Positions 1 to 7,388 of a stretch of DNA of 64,000 nucleotides are shown here, piece by piece (within the stretch, counting starts at the first letter, position 1; each line of letters starts with the position of its first letter). A program made the translations under genes and the position numbers. The DNA lies in the NCBI RefSeq assembly GCF_022829365.1, contig NZ_JAKSYJ010000152.1, forward strand, positions 1-64,000, in the 5' to 3' direction. The notes under the pieces are model-generated. The model was given only the letters and a program-made list of their open reading frames with translations, was not told where the DNA came from and made no database searches. Origin of the DNA: Methylobacterium sp. J-077 (GTDB lineage Bacteria; Pseudomonadota; Alphaproteobacteria; Rhizobiales; Beijerinckiaceae).

Positions 1-255
1 ACGCTGACCTCCGCGACGGCGCGCGCGAGGGTGTGGCTCAGATCGACCTGTTCATCCACCAGGCAGAGCGCTGCAGGTCGAAGGCTGAGCAAAGTCGACC
101 GGCTATCTGATCCCGCTTCCGCGTCCTGAAGCTGCTGTTCCGGAGACAGATCTTCGATGCTGTACCGAGGTGGCAGAATAATCGCTAAGGTATAGGCAGG
201 TTGTAAACCGTTCCGGTGCTACTTTCCGTTACGTCCAGACGAGCAGACAACTTTC
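1..255. other. Window edge; possible start of a gene leaving the window
   Basis: No complete gene is visible. On the minus strand a frame without stops runs from about position 208 to the left edge. It would encode a stretch containing 'PPRYSIEDLSPEQQ' and 'LCLVDEQVDLSHTL'. It has no ATG, only a possible GTG at the 'LVDEQ' segment. It may be the 5' part of a gene extending outside the window, but no family was recognised. The last 60 bases are AT-richer and probably hold the promoter of the PilZ gene. Confidence 0.25.
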
Positions 256-819
256 ATGCTAGATAGATTTAGAATTACAACTAAGGGTAGATATTGCCTG
301 TCTGGCTGTGAGGACGTGCAGTGCCTCGCCGACGTGTCCGCCTCTGACTTCATCGAGCTACGCCGCCTGACACAAGGCCCCCTCCCTCAGGCTGGAGCGC
401 GCGTAATCTGCTACCTCGATGACCTCGGGATGCTCGACGGCGTCGTGGTCCACGGGCGGCCCGATGGCTTCGTCTTTCAACTCGTGGCCAACGCCGAGCG
501 CCGGTCCCGGATCGAGGCGCGCCTGGAATGGATGCGCAATGCCGACGACCGCGAGGATCAGCGCAAAGCCGCTCGCATCGTTCCAGTACACCGCGATGTC
601 AGGATCGCGTCGCAAGGCGCCCGCACGGGCGAAGCTTTCGTCACCGACTTGTCCATGACGGGGGCCGCTCTGGTCCTCGATAGGAGGCCTCAGGTCGGTG
701 CGACGGTGACGGTGGGTAAGCGCTACGCGACGGTCGTGCGGCATACCCCCGACGGCGTCGGCGTGGCGTTCCGTATGCCGTTCGGCCCACTGACCTTCAA
801 CGAGCGCGTGATCCTCTGA
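256..819 (+). CDS. PilZ-domain protein (c-di-GMP receptor)
   Basis: This 187-residue cytosolic protein has a C-terminal PilZ domain at about residues 100-180. The two c-di-GMP binding signatures are visible: an RxxxR motif (RKAAR, 103-107) and the D-x-S-x-x-G motif (DLSMTG, 131-136). The first 95 residues resemble a second, degenerate PilZ-like barrel without the binding arginines. PilZ proteins bind cyclic di-GMP and pass the signal to motility, polysaccharide or transcription targets by direct contact; the target here is unknown. The gene is followed after 20 bases by an HD-GYP gene, so the two are probably co-transcribed as receptor plus degradation enzyme. Confidence 0.85.
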   Translation: MLDRFRITTKGRYCLSGCEDVQCLADVSASDFIELRRLTQGPLPQAGARVICYLDDLGMLDGVVVHGRPDGFVFQLVANAERRSRIEARLEWMRNADDREDQRKAARIVPVHRDVRIASQGARTGEAFVTDLSMTGAALVLDRRPQVGATVTVGKRYATVVRHTPDGVGVAFRMPFGPLTFNERVIL

Positions 820-839
820 CGGCAGACGAGGGATAGGCG

Positions 840-1868
840 ATGGGCCAGCTTCTGCTGATCACCGACGACATCCAGCGCGGCAGGCGCCTGTTGCGGGATC
901 TCGGCACGCGCCGACCGTGCCACGTCCACGATTTGTACGATGATGCAATGCCAGCCCTAGATCCCGCCCTGATCGTCAGCGATGTCGAGGCGCTCACCTC
1001 CGAGGCCATCGTTCGCTTGCGCCGCACCCTGGCTCAGCTCAGGGACGAGGGTGTCCCATACCTGTTCCTCGTGCACGGTAACGCCGCCCGTTCAGAAGCT
1101 CAGGCGCAGGTTCTTGGCGCGACTGCTACGGCCGGGGTGTCCCAGATGCTCGGCGCTCTGGAACGTCTGCAGGGAGCATCGATCCCAGCGATCGTCCGAA
1201 TGCGGGCTGCTGAGGCTCGACAGTTCTTCCAGCACGCCTTGTTCTCCGGCCAACCGATCACGCCCGTCCTAGCCGATGCCGGTACCGATCTGGTCGTGCG
1301 TGCTGTCTGTGACACCGGCATCTATGACTGGGTCCGCGCGGTTCAGAAGTTCGACGATGCCACGCATCAGCACTGCCTGCTGGTCGCAGCTCTCGCCGCG
1401 GCGTTCTCAGGGGCGCTTGGGCTTCGTCCGACCGACCGTCACCACCTGACCCGAGCGGCCCTGCTCCACGATGTCGGTAAGGTTCATGTCCCCATCGAGA
1501 TCCTGAACAAGCCGGGCCGTCTCACCCATTCGGAGACGGTGGTCATGCGCACGCATGCGGAATGTGGTCATGCCATGCTCGTAGGTGCAGGGTTCGATGA
1601 CAGCCTGCTGGCGGCCGTTCGCTCCCATCACGAGATGATCGATGGGACCGGCTACCCCGACGGTCTCCGGGGACGGGAGATCCCGGACTTTGTGCGCTTG
1701 GTAACGGTCTGCGACGTCTACGGGGCGCTGATCGAGCGTCGTCCCTATCGGACATCCATGTCTGGCCCGGACGCCTACGACATTCTGCAGAGTATGACCG
1801 GGCAGTTGGACGACGATCTAATCCGAGCGTTCAAGCCGGTTGCTGTAGCGTTCAAGCCGGCGTCCTAA
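840..1868 (+). CDS. HD-GYP domain phosphodiesterase with receiver-like N-terminus
   Basis: The 342-residue protein carries a C-terminal HD-GYP domain, the metal-dependent class that hydrolyses cyclic di-GMP. The HD pair sits at 210-211 (LLHDVGK), an early metal-ligand region is HQH near 176-178, and the signature HHExxDGTGYP is at 263-273, so the active site looks complete. The first 120 residues resemble a receiver fold (LLLITDD, LIVSDVE) but lack a clear phospho-acceptor site and may be a pseudo-receiver. A GAGGG ribosome site precedes the ATG. It follows the PilZ gene by 20 bases and probably shares its transcript. Confidence 0.88.
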   Translation: MGQLLLITDDIQRGRRLLRDLGTRRPCHVHDLYDDAMPALDPALIVSDVEALTSEAIVRLRRTLAQLRDEGVPYLFLVHGNAARSEAQAQVLGATATAGVSQMLGALERLQGASIPAIVRMRAAEARQFFQHALFSGQPITPVLADAGTDLVVRAVCDTGIYDWVRAVQKFDDATHQHCLLVAALAAAFSGALGLRPTDRHHLTRAALLHDVGKVHVPIEILNKPGRLTHSETVVMRTHAECGHAMLVGAGFDDSLLAAVRSHHEMIDGTGYPDGLRGREIPDFVRLVTVCDVYGALIERRPYRTSMSGPDAYDILQSMTGQLDDDLIRAFKPVAVAFKPAS

Positions 1869-1906
1869 GGGTTGCACTTGAGCTGCCATCGTTATGAGGC
1901 GTGCAG

Positions 1907-2272
1907 CTAGTGTACGTGAATGGTGAGCTTCATCTTTGGGTGGATGCCGCACTGGATGATGAAGTCGCCAGGCTCCTTTAGGGTCAGCGTCGCCTGTTTG
2001 CCCGGCTCTTGGTCGCCGGCGTCGAACGCGAACCGATCGGCCTCAATGAAGGCGTGGTGGATCGCGCTGTCGTCACCGTTGACGAGGGTGATGGTGTCGC
2101 CCCTGTGCAGGAACAGGTCGGTTGGATCGTAGTGCCTTCCCTTCTGCAACACGATACGGACGATGCTAGAGAGACTGGCTTGGGCAGGTCCGAGTGCGAG
2201 CAACACTGCCAAGAGTGTAATAGGCAGGCCGAGGCGAACGGCGCGGTGTAGATTGTAAATAACCACAGACAC
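1907..2272 (-). CDS. Cupredoxin-like type 1 copper protein (copy 1)
   Basis: This 121-residue exported protein has a signal peptide ending near residue 32 (GPAQAS) and a cupredoxin fold. The probable type 1 copper ligands are His72 or His73 in the HHAF segment, then Cys108, His111 and Met114 in CGIHPKM. Such small blue-copper-like proteins carry electrons or bind copper in the periplasm; the partner is not known. It converges with the HD-GYP gene and is not co-transcribed with its neighbours. A close paralogue with ligands at the same residue numbers is encoded at 8499-8864. The name 'methylamine utilization protein' is sometimes used for this family, but no mau genes lie here. Confidence 0.8.
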   Translation of the reverse strand: MSVVIYNLHRAVRLGLPITLLAVLLALGPAQASLSSIVRIVLQKGRHYDPTDLFLHRGDTITLVNGDDSAIHHAFIEADRFAFDAGDQEPGKQATLTLKEPGDFIIQCGIHPKMKLTIHVH

Positions 2273-2576
2273 ACCCTGTATAAATCAATTTTTGTAGTCT
2301 AGATCTAGCATAATTCGTCTGCACATTTCCTAACTAATTTTCGTATTTAAGCTCAAGTATCTTAATGCTTCGCGCTCAATTTGCAGGATGAATGGCATTT
2401 TTGCGTAAGTCGTAACATAACTTTAAGCATGCCTAAACTCGGGTCGATGCGCTAAGCGTAGGAGACATGGAATGAAGCTACTGGCATGCACCTCAAATTA
2501 AAACATTCGTGCCTATAAGCGTGCTGTTCGCTACCTCATGTGCTGCTTGACAGCCTTACTCTAGGGCCTTCCTGCG
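2273..2576. other. AT-rich intergenic region
   Basis: This 304-base spacer lies between the divergent cupredoxin and GGDEF-EAL genes and is clearly AT-richer than the surroundings. A near match to a CtrA box lies at about 2423-2438 (TTAA, seven bases, TAAAC; one mismatch in the second half). A TTGACA hexamer occurs at 2547-2552 but has no convincing -10 partner before the ATG. No coding sequence or RNA gene was recognised. Confidence 0.4.
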
Positions 2577-4304
2577 ATGAGCGCTGATCTGCATCACATC
2601 GGCGCGGGATCGCGGAAGGTGGTGCCACCCACGGTCCGATCAGATCCGAGTGCTGCTCCGCGTTTGACCTGGAACCGGTATCTCGACGTTATCCGGCACG
2701 GCTTATTGATGATGGACGCCTCCGGGCGGGTCGCTATCGCTACCGGCCCAGCCGAGCGTCTGCTCGACAACATGAATGCCGAACGGACGGGGAAACTTTC
2801 CTCCAGGCGATTGCTGCATGCCCTGTGCATGAGCGTTTCGCAATCGCGGCGAGAAATCTTCCAGACCCTACGAGGCGCACGCGACTTCCAAACCACCGCT
2901 TCGTTCGAGGTAACCCGCCAGGATCACACGCTACACGTCGAGATCCGTTCCGTCGCGGGTGAAGGCTGGGTCGCAACCCTGGAGGATGTCAGCGCACGCA
3001 AGGCGAGCGAGGCGCGCGCAGGCGAGTTGGCGCGTCTCGATCCTCTCACGGGTCTGCCAAATCGCCTGCTGTTGCGAGAGCGTCTGGCAGAAGCTCTGGC
3101 CCGATTGCAACGCACTGGCGAGGCTTGCGCTCTCCTCCTGATCGATCTGGATCGGTTCAAGCCCGTCAACGACACGCTTGGCCACCCGATCGGGGATGCA
3201 CTTCTCGAGAAGGTCGCCGACCGTCTGCGCTCAATCGTGAAGCCCGCCGACACCGTAGCTCGGATCGGCGGTGATGAGTTCATCATCCTGCAAACGAGCA
3301 TCCGAGAAGCTGCCGATACACAGGCGCTGGCCCGACGCATCGTCGATCTGATCAGCCGGACTTACATGGTCGAGGGTCACCTCCTGACGATCGGGGCGAG
3401 CGTCGGCGTAGCGCTCGCGCCCGTTGACGGAGTCATGGCGGATAAACTGCTGAAGAACGCCGACCTCGCCTTGTACCGAGCCAAGCTCGATGGGCGCGGG
3501 ACGTACCGCTTCTTTGAGCCGGAGATGGACGCGCGCATGCAGGCGCGCCGCCGGCTTGAACTTGACATGCGTCAGGCGCTCGCGAGACGCGAGTTTCAGC
3601 TTCACTATCAGCCACAATTGCAGCTCGACGACGATAGGCTGATCGGTTGCGAAGCTCTGATCCGCTGGAAGCATCCAGAGCACGGGATGATCTCGCCGCT
3701 CGATTTCATCCCGCTGGCGGAGGAGATCGGTCTGATCGTGCCGATCGGCGAGTGGGTCATTCGTCAGGCCTGTCGCGATGCGATGACGTGGCCCACAGGG
3801 ATGTCGGTCGCTGTGAACGTCTCCCCTGCTCAATTCAAGAGTGATCGGCTGGTCGAGACGATCATCTCGGCACTCGCCAGCTCAGGTCTCTCAGCCAAGC
3901 GGCTGGAGGTCGAGATTACCGAGGGCGTCCTCCTGCAGGAGAGCGAGAAAACCTTGCAGACGCTCCATCGGCTGCGTGAGCTCGGGGTCCGCGTCTCGAT
4001 GGACGATTTCGGCACCGGCTACTCGTCATTGAGCTACCTACGCAGCTTTCCATTCGACAAGATCAAGATCGATAGGTCCTTCGTGAAGGATCTATCGGGC
4101 AAGCCCGATGGGGATGCGATCATTCGGGCGATCGCAGGCCTCCGCAAGAGCTTGGGCATGACGACAGTTGCCGAAGGCGTGGAGACGCCGGAGCAGATGC
4201 AGCGCATTCGCGATGAAGGCTGCACCGACGTGCAGGGATATCTTATCAGTAGGCCGATACCGGCGGATGATCTTTTGCAATTCATCGCGAACTATAAACC
4301 ATAA
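2577..4304 (+). CDS. PAS-GGDEF-EAL bifunctional c-di-GMP turnover protein
   Basis: The 575-residue protein has a PAS-like sensor (about 35-145), a diguanylate cyclase domain and an EAL phosphodiesterase domain. The cyclase has DPLTGLPNR near 155 and an intact GGDEF at about 231-235. The phosphodiesterase has EALIRW near 359, EITEG, DDFGTGYSS near 476 and KIDRSFV, so both active sites look complete. It may make or break cyclic di-GMP depending on the signal. No transmembrane segment or signal peptide is seen, so it is cytosolic. The BLUF photoreceptor gene begins 30 bases downstream in the same direction, which suggests joint expression and perhaps light input to this enzyme; that link is inferred. 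Confidence 0.92.
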   Translation: MSADLHHIGAGSRKVVPPTVRSDPSAAPRLTWNRYLDVIRHGLLMMDASGRVAIATGPAERLLDNMNAERTGKLSSRRLLHALCMSVSQSRREIFQTLRGARDFQTTASFEVTRQDHTLHVEIRSVAGEGWVATLEDVSARKASEARAGELARLDPLTGLPNRLLLRERLAEALARLQRTGEACALLLIDLDRFKPVNDTLGHPIGDALLEKVADRLRSIVKPADTVARIGGDEFIILQTSIREAADTQALARRIVDLISRTYMVEGHLLTIGASVGVALAPVDGVMADKLLKNADLALYRAKLDGRGTYRFFEPEMDARMQARRRLELDMRQALARREFQLHYQPQLQLDDDRLIGCEALIRWKHPEHGMISPLDFIPLAEEIGLIVPIGEWVIRQACRDAMTWPTGMSVAVNVSPAQFKSDRLVETIISALASSGLSAKRLEVEITEGVLLQESEKTLQTLHRLRELGVRVSMDDFGTGYSSLSYLRSFPFDKIKIDRSFVKDLSGKPDGDAIIRAIAGLRKSLGMTTVAEGVETPEQMQRIRDEGCTDVQGYLISRPIPADDLLQFIANYKP

Positions 4305-4334
4305 TCCTGAGTCACCCAACTTATTGGATGCCCC

Positions 4335-5282
4335 ATGAGCGAACTCTATCGCCTCGTTTATGCCAGTAAAAACCTGTTTCAGGGATCGGAGGCTGAACTG
4401 ACGGCCGCCGTCGGGCAGATCCTTGCCTCATCGCAGCGCAACAACGCGCGGTCGGATGTGACCGGCGCCCTGATGTTCAACAGCGGCGCCTTCGCCCAGG
4501 TTCTGGAAGGACCGCGACAGGGAGTCGAAGAGACCTTCGAGCGGATCCAGTGCGATGATCGCCACGGCGACGTGACGGTTCTTCAGTGCGGGCCGACGGA
4601 GAGCCGGAGCTTCGCGTCCTGGTCCATGGCCTTCGTAGGCGCGTCCACCGGGGGGCAAGCACGCTTCAGCCGTCTCGCGGCCGAGAGCGGGTTCGACCTG
4701 TCCAGGCTGGACGGCGATGCCGTGTTCACCATGCTGCATGAGCTGGTGCTAGAGGAAGAAGGCGTGCCTCTCGCGCTCGCTGCCGCTTCGCCCATCAAAC
4801 CAGCCCAGGTTCATCCTCCAGCAGGGCTAGATGTCGAGCAACTGAAAGCAGAAATCGCCGAGCTACAGCCGGCGGCGCTAGCCACACGAGCGTCATCATC
4901 GGTGAGCCATCAGCGGACTGCCGAGGTCGAAGGTGGTGGGCCACAGTCCCGCCCCATCCGCGATGTGACCCTATCGCCGAAGAGAGCGACCGACGCTGCC
5001 CTCTGTGTGCTCAAAGCGGCGCTTGTCAGTGAGCGGCAACGCACGAGCGATCTACGGACTGAGATAGACACGTTGCAAGTTGCGTTGGCATCGAGCGAGG
5101 ATCAGCTTGCTGCCATGCGGGCAGAACGGGATCGTTGGGCAGGGCGTGCGCAGCTTCTCGCGACGGCAATGGCCCAGGAAGCTGGTACCACCCAGATATC
5201 GGCTCATCGCGTCGGCTCGTTTGAAACCTCGTCCAACGGACAGGCTAGTTTGAAGGACGATGCTAACGTTTTAGCCGCTTAA
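4335..5282 (+). CDS. BLUF-domain blue-light photoreceptor with coiled-coil tail
   Basis: Residues 1-102 form a BLUF domain, which binds FAD and senses blue light. The key photocycle residues are present: Tyr9, Asn36/Asn37, Gln55 in FAQVLEG, and the Trp96/Met98 segment SWSMAF. The rest of the 315 residues is low in known motifs, with an alanine-rich linker and a probable coiled coil at about 220-270. No catalytic output domain is fused, so the signal is presumably passed by protein contact. The closest candidate is the GGDEF-EAL protein encoded 30 bases upstream; BLUF proteins elsewhere act on EAL enzymes. Its last bases overlap a truncated HNH-type gene on the other strand. Confidence 0.88.
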   Translation: MSELYRLVYASKNLFQGSEAELTAAVGQILASSQRNNARSDVTGALMFNSGAFAQVLEGPRQGVEETFERIQCDDRHGDVTVLQCGPTESRSFASWSMAFVGASTGGQARFSRLAAESGFDLSRLDGDAVFTMLHELVLEEEGVPLALAAASPIKPAQVHPPAGLDVEQLKAEIAELQPAALATRASSSVSHQRTAEVEGGGPQSRPIRDVTLSPKRATDAALCVLKAALVSERQRTSDLRTEIDTLQVALASSEDQLAAMRAERDRWAGRAQLLATAMAQEAGTTQISAHRVGSFETSSNGQASLKDDANVLAA

Positions 5283-5562
5283 ACACGTGATCCTGATGGG
5301 CAGCGGCAAGGGCGATCCTGGTTCGGCTGGCGCGGCCGAGAATATCGGTGCCGGACCTGACCCGGATCCGGCGCCCCCATCCATCGCGCCAGCTGCCGGC
5401 CTCAGCATCCCACCAGCGCCCGTCACCGAGGTGGTAGACCATTTGCCCGTGCGGCCGTCCGCAGCTCTCACACCGGCCCTGCGCCCGGCCGAAGCGGATC
5501 GCCATCGACAGCTCGCGCCAGTCGATCGGATAGAAGAAGCGGTGCTCGGGCCAGATCGGCAT
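5263..5562 (-). pseudogene. Truncated HNH-type nuclease gene
   Basis: The product begins like a family of small HNH endonucleases common in Methylobacterium: a PIDWRELS segment, then a CESCGRPH zinc motif at about residues 32-39. The expected C-terminal part, with the LDH segment followed by a second CxxC-H motif, is missing. The frame instead ends after AAHQDHVFKRLKR at a TAG lying inside the 3' end of the BLUF gene. The protein has 99 residues and lacks the second zinc pair. It is best read as a gene cut at its 3' end, perhaps when the neighbouring BLUF gene was joined here. Family assignment is from recall of the N-terminal pattern. Confidence 0.55.
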
Positions 5563-5600
5563 GACGGCGGCACTGTGCCACCAGGTGTGAAAGAAGCGTA

Positions 5601-5625
5601 GCGGTAGGATGCCCCTACCTACCGC
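5601..5625 (+). promoter_or_regulatory. Perfect hairpin just before a start codon
   Basis: Two 8-base arms, GCGGTAGG (5601-5608) and CCTACCGC (5618-5625), are perfect inverted repeats with a 9-base loop. The second arm ends two bases before the ATG at 5628. The only purine-rich stretch that could serve as ribosome site (TAGGAT) lies in the first arm and loop, so folding could hide it. Structure is seen; a control role is inferred. Confidence 0.4.
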
Positions 5626-5627
5626 TC

Positions 5628-5810
5628 ATGGACCTGTCCGACCTCGAATTCTGGGCGCTCCTAGCCATCGCCATCCTCGGCCTGTTCGTGCCGGTGATCA
5701 TCGTGTGGTGGAAGGGCCGCCCGATCATGCCGATCGCAGTGCTGAGCCTCGCGTTCTGGCCTGGGGCGCTGATCCTGGCGCTGCGGTTGCGACGACGAGG
5801 GGATCTATAA
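5628..5810 (+). CDS. Small two-helix membrane protein
   Basis: This 60-residue protein has two hydrophobic segments, about residues 7-27 and 33-53, joined by a short WWKGRP loop and closed by a basic RLRRRGDL tail. This pattern fits a small inner-membrane protein with the positive end inside. No family was recognised. The ATG follows a stable hairpin directly, which may control translation. It lies between the BLUF gene and another small membrane protein. Confidence 0.6.
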   Translation: MDLSDLEFWALLAIAILGLFVPVIIVWWKGRPIMPIAVLSLAFWPGALILALRLRRRGDL

Positions 5811-5912
5811 TCATCGCAAAACGCCGGGCGGAGCCAATTCTGCTGTCTGCTGAAGAAGGCCTATAACTTGGGCTTCGCTTGCTGCTCATTTCAGCTCGGC
5901 TCGCCTACGTAA

Positions 5913-5928
5913 TTAATACGCAGTTAAC
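5913..5928 (+). promoter_or_regulatory. CtrA-type box (perfect TTAA-N7-TTAAC)
   Basis: The sequence reads TTAA, seven bases, TTAAC, the full consensus for the alphaproteobacterial response regulator CtrA. It lies 84 bases before the ATG at 6012, a suitable distance for a promoter of that gene. It would be too close to the alternative ATG at 5937, which supports the later start. Confidence 0.5.
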
Positions 5929-6011
5929 CAACATAAATGACGCTCTTGGACGTCCAGCAGCTTCCGCAGATCAGGAGCTGCCTCTCAGCCTCTCTCATCG
6001 GCAACGAACCC

Positions 6012-6308
6012 ATGGCTCTCGGGTACGTCATCGCGCTCGCCCTGATTGGGGCGGGCTCAACCCTGTTCGTCATGGGCATCCTTCGGATGCGCCAAGAGGC
6101 CATGGTCCGAGCTGAGGAGCTCAAGAACTTCCTCAAGACCGGCGTATCTCCGGTCAATCCATCCCCCCTCACGATCACGCCGCACCCCGCGGCACGGAGG
6201 CGAGAGGAAACTCTGACCCTGAGCGCACCCCGTTCGCCTCAAGCTGAAGCTACTCGCGCACTTCGGCGAGCCTACGATGACACCTGCGCTGCCTCAGCCG
6301 CGGCCTGA
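6012..6308 (+). CDS. Small single-pass membrane protein
   Basis: The 98-residue product has one N-terminal membrane helix (about residues 3-23, rich in Ala, Ile, Leu) followed by a basic stretch and a long soluble, proline-rich tail. No family was recognised. An in-frame ATG at 5937 would add 25 residues, but the CtrA-type box at 5913-5928 would then overlap the expected transcript start, so the ATG at 6012 is preferred. Neither start has a strong ribosome site. Confidence 0.5.
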   Translation: MALGYVIALALIGAGSTLFVMGILRMRQEAMVRAEELKNFLKTGVSPVNPSPLTITPHPAARRREETLTLSAPRSPQAEATRALRRAYDDTCAASAAA

Positions 6309-6384
6309 TCGGCTATCTTGAGGATTGGCTGACGACCTAGGATGCGCGGTTGATCATCTGGATGCCTCAACCCGCCTGGCCCAG

Positions 6385-6567
6385 CTATGGCATGGCATTC
6401 TCGACGCCCACGGCCAACAGTCTGAGCTGACTGGTCGAGAACATCCCAGTCGTATCATCGGCGTTTCGGGCCTCATCGGCCCACTCGGTATACAGCTCGA
6501 TGCCGATCATCAGTGTGCCGCATAAGCTCGCTACGACAACTGCGATCCAAAACAATGTATCCAGCAT
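6385..6567 (-). CDS. Small membrane protein behind a CtrA box
   Basis: This 60-residue protein has one clear membrane helix (about residues 4-24) followed by an acidic stretch, IELYTEWADEARNADD. It is unrecognised. A longer frame extends upstream but is implausible, because a perfect palindrome (6583-6596) and a CtrA-type box (6612-6627) lie just before this ATG, as expected for a promoter. It is transcribed opposite to its neighbours. Confidence 0.55.
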   Translation of the reverse strand: MLDTLFWIAVVVASLCGTLMIGIELYTEWADEARNADDTTGMFSTSQLRLLAVGVENAMP

Positions 6568-6582
6568 GGTTGTCCGATCCGA

Positions 6583-6596
6583 GGTTCTTAAGAACC
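6583..6596. promoter_or_regulatory. 14-base perfect palindrome, probable operator
   Basis: GGTTCTTAAGAACC is its own reverse complement. It lies 16 bases upstream of the minus-strand ATG at 6567 and 15 bases from the CtrA-type box. Position and symmetry suggest a binding site for a dimeric regulator; the regulator is unknown. Confidence 0.4.
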
Positions 6597-6611
6597 AATT
6601 AACGGACGTGG

Positions 6612-6627
6612 TTAAAGGATCGTTAAC
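6612..6627. promoter_or_regulatory. CtrA-type box (perfect TTAA-N7-TTAAC)
   Basis: The full CtrA consensus is present, inside a longer symmetry (GGTTAA, seven bases, TTAACC at 6610-6628). It is 45 bases upstream of the minus-strand ATG at 6567 and about 175 bases upstream of the plus-strand gene at 6802. It could serve either gene. Confidence 0.5.
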
Positions 6628-6801
6628 CTGCGTAGGGGAAGCTGCCGTCAGCGACCGGCCCTGAGCCAAGCGTCGGAAGAGCAGCACCGCCCCCTGGGTG
6701 ACACGGTGCGGCCTTGCCGGCGCAGTCGCGCTGATCGGACACGATTGCGGCCAAGCTTGAGCCCAGCTAGACGCGCTGCCTCGGGGTGTGCGGGAGCGGG
6801 A

Positions 6802-7074
6802 ATGAGCGATGTCGTAGCCGCTTTGCTCCTCGCCCTGGCAGCCGAGAATGCCGGGCTGCGCGAGCAACTGGCCTCGGCTCAGGACATGCTCGTCGAGACC
6901 GCCATCGACGCAGGGAATCTGCACGCCCTCGTCGATGCCCTGCGGACCGAACGTGACGCATGGCGTGAGGAAGCGGAGCGGCGCGCACGCTGGAGTCCTC
7001 GGACGGCGCAGCCACTCAATCACCAGCTGCGTGGTCTCCCACATGAATACAACTTTAGCGCGATTGTCTGTTAA
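6802..7074 (+). CDS. Small coiled-coil protein (paralogue 1)
   Basis: The 90-residue product starts with a leucine/alanine-rich helix (VAALLLALAAENAGLREQL) and continues as a probable coiled coil through WREEAERR. Its first 58 residues closely match the 69-residue protein encoded at 9117-9326, including the shared segment ETAIDAGNLHA. The function is unknown; such short amphipathic proteins often form oligomers. The ATG at 6802 is chosen because the similarity between the paralogues begins there. A good terminator follows at 7160-7188. Confidence 0.6.
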   Translation: MSDVVAALLLALAAENAGLREQLASAQDMLVETAIDAGNLHALVDALRTERDAWREEAERRARWSPRTAQPLNHQLRGLPHEYNFSAIVC

Positions 7075-7159
7075 GATTTATCAGACTACGGTTGTGCAGC
7101 GGGATGGCGATGGCGTCGCGGTCTCGTAGCCCTTTCAGGGCGCTTCCTCCCTAGACTTC

Positions 7160-7188
7160 GGGCCGCTCCCTCGGGGGTGGCCCTTTTT
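7160..7188 (+). terminator. Rho-independent terminator
   Basis: A GC-rich hairpin, with GGGCC pairing to GGCCC and an inner CTCCC/GGGG extension, is followed by a run of five T. It lies about 85 bases after the small coiled-coil gene and faces the same way. Confidence 0.65.
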
Positions 7189-7282
7189 CTGTCTCGGGTC
7201 CGATGCCTCGACACACGGAGTGGAAAAGGCTCTGTAGTGGCCAAGCGCCTGTTCCTGACCTCATATTCCGCTTCAAGCAGCT

Positions 7283-7313
7283 CTATTAACCAACTCGTAA
7301 CATTCGTTAATAG
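7283..7313. promoter_or_regulatory. Inverted repeat upstream of the HVKWFC membrane protein gene
   Basis: CTATTAAC (7283-7290) and GTTAATAG (7306-7313) are perfect 8-base arms separated by 15 bases, about 75 bases before the ATG at 7389. The spacing suits an operator for a dimeric regulator. Otherwise the gene-free stretch 7075-7388 holds the terminator at 7160-7188 and no recognised coding sequence. Confidence 0.4.
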
Positions 7314-7388
7314 CTCGTTGACGAGAAGCTCTGCCTTGTGAGGAAATACGTAGGCGGGTCGGTGCCCGCCACGTCCTTCGAGGTCATC

